Assembly: GCF_047345485.1 (NCBI RefSeq)
Contig: NZ_JBLFEN010000003.1
Coordinates: 372,001-436,000 of the forward strand
From: Jejuia sp047345485
GTDB taxonomy: Bacteria > Bacteroidota > Bacteroidia > Flavobacteriales > Flavobacteriaceae
DNA length: 64,000 nucleotides
Direction: 5' to 3'
In this document: positions 45,150 through 53,322 of the stretch, in pieces
How positions within the stretch are numbered: position 1 is the first letter of the stretch
Layout: each line of letters opens with the position of its first letter
The notes under the pieces: generated by a model
Told to the model about the DNA's origin: nothing
Database searches by the model: none
Seen by the model: the letters and a program-made list of their open reading frames with translations, nothing else
Made by a program: the position numbers and the translations under genes

Positions 45150-46166
45150 ATGACACACGAATTTAAACATATCATACAAGAAGCTATAAAAGCCAGAGTA
45201 AACGGATTAAAATCTGTTTTAGCTTCTGTGGTAGATTTAGAGGGTTCATCTTACAGGAGACCAGGAGTGCGAATGCTTATTTTGGAAAATGGTGTAATGG
45301 TAGGTGCGGTAAGTGGCGGTTGTGTAGAAAAAGAAGTGGTGCTACAAGCACAATCTGTATTTAAAACTGGAACATCAAAAATGATGACTTATGATGGCAG
45401 ATACCGTTTAGGTTGTGAAGGTGTATTATATATTTTATTAGAAGAGGTTACGTTTGAAAAACCTTTTGAAATTGCTTTTTTTAGATGTTTGAATGATAGA
45501 ATAGCGTTTGAAGTTATTTCAAATTATGAAAAATCTGAAGGTGTTTTTAAAGGGATTGGTTCTCATGTTATACTTGGAGAAACTAGTTTTACCATATCTA
45601 ATGTGAATTCTGAATTAACGAATGGTTTAACGTTTCAGCAAACCATGCCACCATGTTTTAAATTGATGATTATTGGTGCAGAACATGATGCGGTGCAATT
45701 GTGTAAATATGCAGATTTAACAGGATGGGAAGTGACTATTATAGCAGGTGTTTCAGAGGCTAAAACTGTAAACTATTTTAAAGGTGCAAATAACCTTTTA
45801 GCCACTACGCCTGAAGATTTAGATATTTCGTCTATCGATACCCAAACAGCAGTGGTATTAATGACACACAATTTTGCCTATGATTTACGTTTTCTTGTTG
45901 CATTAGCGCAAACAAAACCAAATTATATAGGGTTGTTAGGACCAACAAAGCGTCGTGAAGATTTATTATCTCAATTGATAGAATATTGTCCAAACGTATC
46001 AGATGAATTTTTAGAATCCATCCATGGGCCAGCAGGTTTAGATATTGGCTCAGAAACACCACAAGAAATTGCAATATCTATAGTTTCAGAGATTTTGGCG
46101 GTAACTAGAAATCGTAATGCAAAACCACTCAATCAAAAGACTGGTCGTATTCACCAGAAACAATAA
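45150..46166 (+). CDS. XdhC/CoxI family maturation factor
   Basis: A 338-residue protein with the N-terminal XdhC domain (SYRRPGVRMLI and GAVSGGCVEKEVV near 30-60) and the C-terminal Rossmann XdhC_C domain (LMIIGAEHDAVQL near 175, and GLLGPTKRREDLL near 260 before HGPAGLDIGSETPQEIAISI). XdhC binds molybdenum cofactor and promotes its sulfuration and insertion into xanthine-oxidase-family enzymes. Located directly after the hydroxylase genes it should serve that enzyme. It is followed 3 bp later by the MocA-like gene. Confidence 0.9.
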   Translation: MTHEFKHIIQEAIKARVNGLKSVLASVVDLEGSSYRRPGVRMLILENGVMVGAVSGGCVEKEVVLQAQSVFKTGTSKMMTYDGRYRLGCEGVLYILLEEVTFEKPFEIAFFRCLNDRIAFEVISNYEKSEGVFKGIGSHVILGETSFTISNVNSELTNGLTFQQTMPPCFKLMIIGAEHDAVQLCKYADLTGWEVTIIAGVSEAKTVNYFKGANNLLATTPEDLDISSIDTQTAVVLMTHNFAYDLRFLVALAQTKPNYIGLLGPTKRREDLLSQLIEYCPNVSDEFLESIHGPAGLDIGSETPQEIAISIVSEILAVTRNRNAKPLNQKTGRIHQKQ

Positions 46167-46169
46167 CAA

Positions 46170-46778
46170 TTGTCTTCAACTCCAAATATATCAATAGCAA
46201 TTCTTGCAGCTGGTGCTTCTAAGCGAATGGGAAGTCCTAAACAACTATTAAAATGGAAAGACAGTACCTTATTAAAACACGCTATAAAAACATGTAAAAA
46301 TACTTTGGTAAAAGATGTTATCGTAGTATTAGGTGCTAACTGTCAAGTTATTGCTTCAGAAATTAAAGACGAAATGATTACCGTAATTACAAATACATCA
46401 TGGGAATTAGGCCTTGGGAAATCTATTGGATTTGCAGCAGAATATGTGTCAACTTCAAAAGAAAATAGCGATGGTCTTATGATTGTATTAGCAGATCAGC
46501 CTTATGTAACATCGTCATTTTTAAATATAATGATAGAAGCCTTCAATGGGACTAGTAAAGGCATTATTGCAACAGCGTATAAAGCTGACAAAAAAGGCGT
46601 TCCAGCACTGTTTCATAAAAAGTATTTAATGGAATTAGCTCAACTGTCTGGTGATGATGGTGCAAAATCAATATTAAAAAAATACAGCTCATCGGTAAGT
46701 GTTATTATTCCAGATTTTGAGAATATTGATATTGATACACCTCAAGATTATCAACAAGTAAGTAAACCTTCAGCATAG
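46170..46778 (+). CDS. MocA-like molybdenum cofactor cytidylyltransferase
   Basis: A 202-residue nucleotidyltransferase. N-terminal AILAAGASKRMGSPKQLLKW is the GT-A signature, with LADQPYVTSSFL near 110 holding the metal-binding Asp and ending in the ENIDIDTPQDYQ motif of MocA/MobA-like enzymes. The start is TTG at 46170, three bases after the XdhC stop; no ATG precedes the nucleotide-binding motif. MocA makes the cytosine dinucleotide form of the cofactor used by many hydroxylases, which fits the operon. Confidence 0.88.
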   Translation: MSSTPNISIAILAAGASKRMGSPKQLLKWKDSTLLKHAIKTCKNTLVKDVIVVLGANCQVIASEIKDEMITVITNTSWELGLGKSIGFAAEYVSTSKENSDGLMIVLADQPYVTSSFLNIMIEAFNGTSKGIIATAYKADKKGVPALFHKKYLMELAQLSGDDGAKSILKKYSSSVSVIIPDFENIDIDTPQDYQQVSKPSA

Positions 46779-46818
46779 ATATTACTTAAATTTTTAATAT
46801 TTATTATATCTTCGAAGC

Positions 46819-49113
46819 ATGAGTAAATCGCCAATAGATAAAGCCTTAACACCAGAAAAACTTGAGAGTTTAAAAATAAAATCTCCATCTACAAATTCTG
46901 CTGGAATTGGAGGAATAAAAGCTGCTTTAAATCATGCAAATACATACATGAATGCAGCTGATGCCTTAAAGGTGTCTTTAAAAATGAATCAAAAAGGGGG
47001 TTTTGATTGCCCGGGTTGTGCATGGCCAGATCCAGATGATGAGCGTTCGTCTTTAGGCGAATATTGCGAGAATGGATTGAAGGCCATGGCAGAAGAAATG
47101 CAAAATAAACTGATTAATCGCGAGTTTTTTGCAGCACATTCTGTGGATGAATTAGCAGTATTATCAGATTTTGAAATTGGTAAATCTGGGAGACTGGCAG
47201 AGCCTATGTATTTGCCTGAAGGTGAAACACATTATCAACCTATTTCTTGGGAAACTGCTTTTAATAAAGTAGGTAAACATCTAAACGCATTAGATAACCC
47301 TGACGAGGCTGTATTTTATACTTCTGGAAGAACAACAAACGAAGCTGCGTTTTTATACCAATTATTTGTTCGTGAATTTGGTACTTCAAACTTGCCAGAT
47401 TGCTCTAATATGTGTCATGAGGCTAGTGGTAGTGCATTATCTGAAACTTTAGGTATTGGTAAAGGTTCAGTAGTTTTAGATGATTTGTACAAAGCAGAAT
47501 TGGTTATGGTTGTAGGTCAAAACCCTGCAACAAATCATCCAAGAATGTTATCTGCTTTAGAAAAAACAAAACAAAACGGTGGTAAAATTATAGCCATTAA
47601 TCCATTACCAGAAGCGGGGTTAATGAAATTTACCGATCCCCAGAACCCCATAAAAATGCTTACTGGCGGCACAAAGCTTTCTGATGTTTTTGTACCGATA
47701 AGTATAAATGGTGATGTTGCATTTTTTAAAGCATTGTTGTTGAAATTGATAGAAAAAGAAGAAGAAATAGGAAATGTATTTGATAAAGTTTTTATTGAAG
47801 AATATACTAACGGACTTGATGGATTTATTTCAGATTTAAAAACATATAATTTTGAAGATTGCTTGAGAGCCTCAGGCGTTTCAAGGGAAATTTTTGATGA
47901 CGTTTTTAATCTTATTTTAAATAAAAATAAGATTATTATTTGTTGGGCTATGGGTTTAACACAGCACGAAAATGCAGTGGATAATATTCGAGAATTGGTT
48001 AACTTATTATTACTAAAAGGCAGTATTGGTAAAGAAGGTGCTGGCACATGCCCTGTACGTGGACACTCAAACGTGCAAGGTGATAGAACCGTTGGTATTT
48101 GGGAAGCAGCACCACAAGCGTTTTTAGATAAAATTGAAGCTAAATATGGATTTAAACCATCGCCAAAACATGGGTATAGTGTTATTGAATCTATAAAAGC
48201 CATGTATGAAAAGAAGGCTAAAGTATTTTTTGGACTGGGTGGCAATTTTATTTCTGCAGTTCCTGATACAGCCTATTCTGCTCAAGCTTTAGCTAATTGT
48301 AATTTAACGGTACATGTGAGCACAAAATTAAATCGGTCTCACCTAGTTACGGGAAAAGAAGCCTTGATTTTCCCATGTTTAGGAAGAGCTGAGAAGGATT
48401 ATCAAAAAACAGGTGTGCAAACCCAAAGTGTTGAGAATTCTATGGGAATAGTACATACTACTAAAGGTATTTTAGAACCCTGTTCTGATGATTTATTAAG
48501 TGAAGTTGCTGTAGTTTGCGGTATTGCACACGCTACATTAAAAAACCAATCAAGCATAAATTGGTTAGCGTATAAAGACGATTATAGCTTGGTGCGAGAT
48601 GATATTGCTGAGGTAGTTAACGGATTTGAAGATTATAATACTAAATTAAAAGAACCCTCAGGTTTTTATTTACCTAATGGCGCTAGAGAACGCCAATTTA
48701 AAACCAAAACAGGAAAAGCAAATTTTACAGTCAATAAACTGCCTAATTGGAAATTAAAAGACGGCGAATTAATTATGATGACCATAAGAAGTCACGATCA
48801 GTTTAATACTACTATTTATGGTCTGGACGACAGGTATAGAGGCGTATTTAACGGAAGAAGGGTTATTTTTATGAATCGCGAGGATATGAAACTACGTAGT
48901 TTGAAAGACCAAGATATGGTGAATTTAAAATCAGAATATAATGGTGTTATTCGAGAAGCTTTTGCATTTAAAGTGGTTGGTTATGATATTCCTAAGAATT
49001 GTTGTGCCACATATTTCCCCGAAACTAATGTATTGGTGCCTTTAGATAGTTTTGCCCATACAGCAAAGACTCCAGCATCTAAGAGTGTTAAAATTACTGT
49101 TGCGAAACTTTAG
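46819..49113 (+). CDS. FdhF/YdeP family molybdopterin oxidoreductase
   Basis: A 764-residue cytoplasmic relative of formate dehydrogenase H. GGFDCPGCAWPDPDD near 55 replaces the usual 4Fe-4S cysteine motif (only C-x2-C here), a mark of the YdeP group; PDCSNMCHEASGSALSETLGIG near 195 and CPVRGHSNVQGDRTVGIWE near 410 follow, and the C-terminal dinucleotide-binding domain begins near 640 (MMTIRSHDQFNTTIYG). The reaction is not established for the family; YdeP was linked to acid resistance in E. coli. It lies between the hydroxylase operon and nirB, with a single TACTTA half-site at 46783-46788. No Tat signal. Confidence 0.85.
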   Translation: MSKSPIDKALTPEKLESLKIKSPSTNSAGIGGIKAALNHANTYMNAADALKVSLKMNQKGGFDCPGCAWPDPDDERSSLGEYCENGLKAMAEEMQNKLINREFFAAHSVDELAVLSDFEIGKSGRLAEPMYLPEGETHYQPISWETAFNKVGKHLNALDNPDEAVFYTSGRTTNEAAFLYQLFVREFGTSNLPDCSNMCHEASGSALSETLGIGKGSVVLDDLYKAELVMVVGQNPATNHPRMLSALEKTKQNGGKIIAINPLPEAGLMKFTDPQNPIKMLTGGTKLSDVFVPISINGDVAFFKALLLKLIEKEEEIGNVFDKVFIEEYTNGLDGFISDLKTYNFEDCLRASGVSREIFDDVFNLILNKNKIIICWAMGLTQHENAVDNIRELVNLLLLKGSIGKEGAGTCPVRGHSNVQGDRTVGIWEAAPQAFLDKIEAKYGFKPSPKHGYSVIESIKAMYEKKAKVFFGLGGNFISAVPDTAYSAQALANCNLTVHVSTKLNRSHLVTGKEALIFPCLGRAEKDYQKTGVQTQSVENSMGIVHTTKGILEPCSDDLLSEVAVVCGIAHATLKNQSSINWLAYKDDYSLVRDDIAEVVNGFEDYNTKLKEPSGFYLPNGARERQFKTKTGKANFTVNKLPNWKLKDGELIMMTIRSHDQFNTTIYGLDDRYRGVFNGRRVIFMNREDMKLRSLKDQDMVNLKSEYNGVIREAFAFKVVGYDIPKNCCATYFPETNVLVPLDSFAHTAKTPASKSVKITVAKL

Positions 49114-49230
49114 TTTTTTTACCAAAAAATCATTATAAATTCACTAATAAGCAATTATTTATATCTCAATTTGAGAAATTGATAATAATAACATGTGTAC
49201 TTAAATTTATTAAAAAACTTCACTAAAAAA

Positions 49231-49252
49231 TACGTATAAATACTTAGTTTTG
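49231..49252 (+). promoter_or_regulatory. Nitrate operator candidate and -7 box of nirB (copy A)
   Basis: TACGTA (49231-49236), TAAA, TACTTA (49241-49246), with exact -7 box TAGTTTTG (49245-49252) overlapping the last two bases. Predicted start near 49259, 11 nt before the nirB ATG. The same arrangement occurs at 58688. A further TACGTA is at 49261-49266. An odd palindrome TCTCAATTTGAGA lies upstream at 49164-49176. Confidence 0.6.
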
Positions 49253-49269
49253 TATTCAAATACGTAATT

Positions 49270-51786
49270 ATGAAGCATATCATAGTAGTTGGAAATGGCA
49301 TGGTAGGTTATAAATTTTGTGAAAAATTTGTAGCTAATGAAGCGAGTAAGAATTTTAAAGTTACTGTTTTTGGTGAAGAACCAAGACCAGCCTATGATAG
49401 AGTTCACCTTAGTGAATTTTTTGAAAATCAAGATGCAAAAGCCTTAGAAATGGCACCTGCGTCATGGTATGCTGAAAATGATATTGACTTAATTACAGGT
49501 GAGCGTGTTGCTGATATAAACAGAACAAGCAAAACGATTACTACAGCAAAAGATCGTGAGTTTTCTTATGATTACTTAGTGTTAGCCACAGGTTCATCGC
49601 CATTTGTGCCACCAATTAAAGGTGTGGAGAAAGAAGGTGTTTTTGTGTATCGAACCATTGAGGACTTAGAGGGTATGCTAGCTTATGCAGCTAAAATAAA
49701 CTCAGAAAAATCAGGTGGAAGAGCTGCTATTTTAGGTGGTGGTTTATTAGGTTTAGAGGCTGGTAAAGCAGTTTTAGATATGGGCTTAGAGCCACATGTT
49801 GTGGAGTTTGCGTCTAAATTAATGCCAAGACAATTAGATAGTAGGAGTTCGCAAGTATTACAGTTAAAATTAGAATCCATAGGTTTAAATATTCATTTAA
49901 GTAAAGCGACTAACCAAATTTTGGGCGACGGTAAAATTACGGGGATGGAATTTGGAGAAGATGATGTTTTAGATGTTGATATGCTTATTGTTTCAGCGGG
50001 AATTAGACCAAGAGACGAACTCGCTAGAGCATGTGGATTAGATGTTGGTGTTAGAGGCGGTATTGTGGTGGATAACACCATGAAAACCTCAGATGATAGT
50101 ATTTATGCTATTGGTGAGATAGCGCTATACAACCAAATGATTTATGGTTTGGTTGCACCTGGTTATGATATGGCAGATATAGCTGTACACCAAATACTTG
50201 GTAATATTGAAAAGCTTATGCCTGCTGAAATTGATATGTCTACCAAATTAAAATTAATTGGTGTTGATGTAGCCAGTTTTGGTGAGCCATTTATGCCAGC
50301 TTCAAAAGGACATTCTATTATTTTTGAAAATAAAACACAGTATTTATATAAACGTATTAATGTAAGTCACGACGGAAAAAAACTGTTAGGCGGTATTCTT
50401 GTGGGTGATGCTACAGATTACAGTATGCTGCATCAAGTGTACTTAAACGGAATGGCTATTCCAGAAGATCCTGCACAATTGATATTGCCGGCTAGCGAAG
50501 GTGGTGCTTTACTTGGTGATGTTATGGATTTGCCAGATGAAGCGCAAATTTGTTCTTGTGAGAGTGTTACTAAAGGACAGATTTGTGGTGTTATTGAAAA
50601 TGGAGAAGCTACAGATTTAGCAGGTGTTGTGGGTTGCACAAAAGCTGGTACAGGTTGTGGTGGTTGTAAACCTATGGTTGCAGATTTAACTAATGCAACA
50701 CTAAAATCTTTAGGGATTGAAGTTAAGGATACGGTTTGTGAGCATTTTGATTATAACCGACAAGATTTATATAAAATTATAGAGGTTAAAGGCTATACTA
50801 AATTTAATGAGGTATTAGATAATCACGGAAATGGTGGACATGGTTGTGAGTTGTGTAAACCACTTGTAGCCTCTTTAATGGCAACAATTCATGCCGATAC
50901 GGCTAATAAGGAATATGCTATCCAGGATTCTAACGATAGATTTTTAGCCAATATTCAACGTAATGGAACTTATTCTGTTGTACCTAGAGTTCCTGGAGGA
51001 GAAATAACGCCAGATAAGTTAATAGCGCTGGGGCAAATAGCTAAAAAATACGATTTATATACTAAGGTTACTGGTGGTGTGCGTATCGATTTATTTGGTG
51101 CAACACTAAATCAATTGCCTTTAATTTGGAAAGAATTAATTAGTCATGGTTTTGAGAGTGGACATGCTTATGGAAAATCGTTAAGAACGGTGAAAACTTG
51201 CGTAGGTTCAACGTGGTGTCGCTACGGAATGGCAGAAAGCGTAAGCTTTGGTATAGAATTAGAAAACCGTTACAGAGGTATTAGAGCACCACATAAAATA
51301 AAAGGTGGTGTATCAGGATGTATTAGAGAATGTGCAGAAGCGCGAGGTAAGGATTTTGGATTAATTGCTGTTGAAGGTGGTTGGAATTTATACTTAGGTG
51401 GAAACGGAGGTGCCAACCCAAGGCATGCCGAATTATTTGCAGAACAGATTGATAACGAAACCGTAATAAAATATTTGGACAGGTATTTAATGTTTTATAT
51501 GCGTACAGCAAAACCGTTGCAGCGTACTGCCGCATGGCAAGAGCGTTTAGAAGGGGGACTGGATTACTTAAAAGAGGTGATTATAGATGATAAATTAGGT
51601 ATTGCGGCAGACTTGGAAACTGAAATGCAAACTTTGGTAAATAAGTTTGAATGTGAGTGGACACAGGCTGTTAACGACCCTGAGATGATGAAACGTTTTA
51701 ATCATTTTGTGAATAGCGAAGAGGACGATGATAACTTGGTTTTTGTGCCAATGCGCGACCAGAAAATGCCTGAGCCTTGGGCTTAA
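49270..51786 (+). CDS. nirB: Assimilatory nitrite reductase large subunit
   Basis: An 838-residue NADH-dependent siroheme nitrite reductase subunit (nitrite to ammonium). Residues 1-410 are the FAD/NAD module (VVGNGMVGYKF, then AILGGGLLGLEAG near 155); BFD-like 2Fe-2S cysteines begin with CSC at 428-430 and include GTGCGGCKP, with GHGCELCKP from a second BFD-like segment. The NiR/SiR half-domains follow, with siroheme/4Fe-4S ligands at Cys644 and Cys650 (CVGSTWC) and Cys684 and Cys688 (CIREC). All catalytic elements are intact. nirD follows after a repeat-rich gap of about 250 bp. Confidence 0.96.
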   Translation: MKHIIVVGNGMVGYKFCEKFVANEASKNFKVTVFGEEPRPAYDRVHLSEFFENQDAKALEMAPASWYAENDIDLITGERVADINRTSKTITTAKDREFSYDYLVLATGSSPFVPPIKGVEKEGVFVYRTIEDLEGMLAYAAKINSEKSGGRAAILGGGLLGLEAGKAVLDMGLEPHVVEFASKLMPRQLDSRSSQVLQLKLESIGLNIHLSKATNQILGDGKITGMEFGEDDVLDVDMLIVSAGIRPRDELARACGLDVGVRGGIVVDNTMKTSDDSIYAIGEIALYNQMIYGLVAPGYDMADIAVHQILGNIEKLMPAEIDMSTKLKLIGVDVASFGEPFMPASKGHSIIFENKTQYLYKRINVSHDGKKLLGGILVGDATDYSMLHQVYLNGMAIPEDPAQLILPASEGGALLGDVMDLPDEAQICSCESVTKGQICGVIENGEATDLAGVVGCTKAGTGCGGCKPMVADLTNATLKSLGIEVKDTVCEHFDYNRQDLYKIIEVKGYTKFNEVLDNHGNGGHGCELCKPLVASLMATIHADTANKEYAIQDSNDRFLANIQRNGTYSVVPRVPGGEITPDKLIALGQIAKKYDLYTKVTGGVRIDLFGATLNQLPLIWKELISHGFESGHAYGKSLRTVKTCVGSTWCRYGMAESVSFGIELENRYRGIRAPHKIKGGVSGCIRECAEARGKDFGLIAVEGGWNLYLGGNGGANPRHAELFAEQIDNETVIKYLDRYLMFYMRTAKPLQRTAAWQERLEGGLDYLKEVIIDDKLGIAADLETEMQTLVNKFECEWTQAVNDPEMMKRFNHFVNSEEDDDNLVFVPMRDQKMPEPWA

Positions 51787-51789
51787 AAT

Positions 51790-51843
51790 GTTTAATTGTT
51801 GAATCGTTTAATTGTTGAATCGTTTAGTGGTTGAATTGTTTAA
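51790..51843. repeat. Three 16-bp tandem repeats
   Basis: GTTTAATTGTTGAATC at 51790 and 51806 is exact, a third copy at 51822 differs at three positions, and a partial GTTTAA starts at 51838. The array begins 3 bp after the nirB stop. Confidence 0.85.
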
Positions 51844-51904
51844 CAATGCTAAGTGCAGGTAAACAAGCTTTGAGTTTAGATTAAAAAAGAACTATAGCAA
51901 ATAT

Positions 51905-51998
51905 ACCCGCGTTAGGGATTGCAGAGGAAAGCCCACAGCCCGACGTAGGAGGTGCGAGGACTTGTAACGAAAAGCCCGACCCCTTGCGGGTAACGCCC
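51905..51998. repeat. GC-rich structured intergenic element (dispersed-repeat or RNA candidate)
   Basis: A GC-rich block from ACCCGCGTTAGGGATTG to GGGTAACGCCC in AT-rich surroundings. GCGTTA (51909-51914) pairs with TAACGC (51991-51996), or alternatively ACCCGC (51905-51910) with GCGGGT (51986-51991); AAGCCC occurs twice. Elements with the GCGTTAGGGATTG and AAGCCCGACCC words recur between genes of Flavobacteriaceae, as I recall; comparison with the Rfam Flavo-1 RNA would settle its class. It lies in the nirB-nirD gap. Confidence 0.6.
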
Positions 51999-52034
51999 AA
52001 ATAAATAGTATAGATTAGAAATAATATTTTAGTA

Positions 52035-52412
52035 ATGGAAGAAATTTTAGATAAATACAAATCAACTAAATTAGAAGATGTAAAGGTGTGGTTTAAAGCG
52101 GCATCGGTTGATAATTTTCCTATAGATGGTGGTGCTTGTGTAAAGTATAAAGATAAGCAAATAGCGGTGTTTAATTTTACAAGAATTGGTAAGTGGTATG
52201 CGTGTCAAAATCTGTGTCCGCATAAAATGGAGATGGTGTTGAGTAGAGGTATGATTGGTGATGATAAAGGGTTGCCTAAAGTAGCTTGTCCATTACATAA
52301 AAAGACATTTTCATTAGAAAATGGTGAAAACCTTAATGGCGATTTGGATGCGATTGCTACCTATCCTGTAAAGGTTGAAGGTGATTATGTTTATGTTGGT
52401 TTTGCGGAGTAA
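52035..52412 (+). CDS. nirD: Nitrite reductase small subunit, Rieske type
   Basis: A 125-residue Rieske-fold subunit. Cluster ligands are visible as CPHK near 63 and CPLHKK near 83, so the 2Fe-2S ligand set is complete; some NirD lack it. It partners NirB in the NADH-dependent reduction of nitrite to ammonium. It is separated from nirB by about 250 bp with a tandem repeat and a structured element, unlike the usual overlap, so its expression relative to nirB may be modulated. Confidence 0.92.
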   Translation: MEEILDKYKSTKLEDVKVWFKAASVDNFPIDGGACVKYKDKQIAVFNFTRIGKWYACQNLCPHKMEMVLSRGMIGDDKGLPKVACPLHKKTFSLENGENLNGDLDAIATYPVKVEGDYVYVGFAE

Positions 52413-52451
52413 AAATAAAATGCATAACTAAAAAATAAAGTTATATGTGCT

Positions 52452-52542
52452 AAAGCATGCGGTAATATATGGATATTGGAAACTAATAAGGTTATTAAAA
52501 TACTGAGACAACTTCCAAATGTTTTATATTACCGTATGCTTT
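52452..52542. repeat. 91-bp element with 18-bp terminal inverted repeats
   Basis: In the 309-bp gap after nirD, AAAGCATGCGGTAATATA (52452-52469) pairs with TATATTACCGTATGCTTT (52525-52542); only one position is a G-U. The 55-nt interior contains TTGGAA/TTCCAA and TAATAA/TTATTA pairs. It may be an mRNA structure or a miniature inverted-repeat element; I found no clear target duplication. The rest of the gap shows nothing. Confidence 0.72.
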
Positions 52543-52721
52543 TGTATTTAATTTAGAAAAAGTGTTGCGTTTATTGCAAAACAACAGTTTGTTTTGTTTA
52601 ATATTTTAATTTAAAAGAATACTAAATTTTGATGCTTTAACAAAATTAGTAACCATAGTATTAAAATAAAAAAAGTAATTGTTTATCTTGCCTTTCACTG
52701 ATTTAAATTCTAGAATACACT

Positions 52722-53306
52722 ATGAAGCCTACACGTTTTGAAACTGCTATTGCACTTATTGATAAAGCAAATTCTGAAGATATAAACACGTATGAAGTTG
52801 CTGGTTTACAGTATGCTAAGGAGCTGTTGTATTCGCAGCGTATGACTAGGAAATTGTTACAGTTTATGCCCGATGCGTCTAAAGCATTACAAATTGCAGC
52901 ACGCGCACAACATATTTGTAGATGGAAAATTGCAAGGGATGAGTACCCGATGGATCGTGTGGGGTATTTAAAGTGGCGTGAGACTTTAAAAAAAATGCAT
53001 GCTGATTTAACTGCCGATATTTTGAAACAAGTGGGGTATGATGACCAATTTGTAGATAGAATTAGAAAAATTATTCTTAAGAAATTGATTAAAAAAAACG
53101 AAGAATCTCAAGCTTTAGAAGATACCATTTGCTTAGTATTTTTAGATTATTATTTTGAGGAGTTTGCTGCAAAACATCCTGATGAAAAGGTAATTGATAT
53201 TTTACAAAAAACATGGGTAAAGATGAGTGATGAAGGGCAGCAGGAGGCTTTAAAATTAAACTTTTCTGAGGCATCTTTAGCGTTAGTAAAACAAGCTATT
53301 GCGTAA
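52722..53306 (+). CDS. DUF4202 family protein
   Basis: A 194-residue soluble, mainly helical protein opening with RFETAIALIDKANSEDINTYE and containing AARAQHICRWKIARDEYPMDRVGYLKWR near 58-85, the hallmark of DUF4202. The HxC and later DYYFEEF acidic residues may form a metal site in an HD-like helical fold, but no activity is known. DUF4202 genes are often found beside nitrate/nitrite assimilation genes, as here between nirD and the nitrate-sensor kinase gene, to which it is linked by only 16 bp. Confidence 0.82.
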   Translation: MKPTRFETAIALIDKANSEDINTYEVAGLQYAKELLYSQRMTRKLLQFMPDASKALQIAARAQHICRWKIARDEYPMDRVGYLKWRETLKKMHADLTADILKQVGYDDQFVDRIRKIILKKLIKKNEESQALEDTICLVFLDYYFEEFAAKHPDEKVIDILQKTWVKMSDEGQQEALKLNFSEASLALVKQAIA

Positions 53307-53322
53307 TTTTTAACTTTTAATA

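Noticed and set aside
46783..46788. TACTTA resembling a nitrate operator half-site upstream of the YdeP-type gene
   Set aside because: The partner half (GCATAG) does not match TAMGTA and no properly placed -7 box follows, so it is not counted as a fourth operator.
47535..48245. 236-codon minus-strand open frame inside the YdeP-type gene
   Set aside because: It lies wholly within a well-supported molybdopterin enzyme, has no family resemblance and reads as the antisense of conserved motifs.
51790..51843. Possible CRISPR array
   Set aside because: The repeats are contiguous without spacers and only 16 bp long; no cas genes are present.
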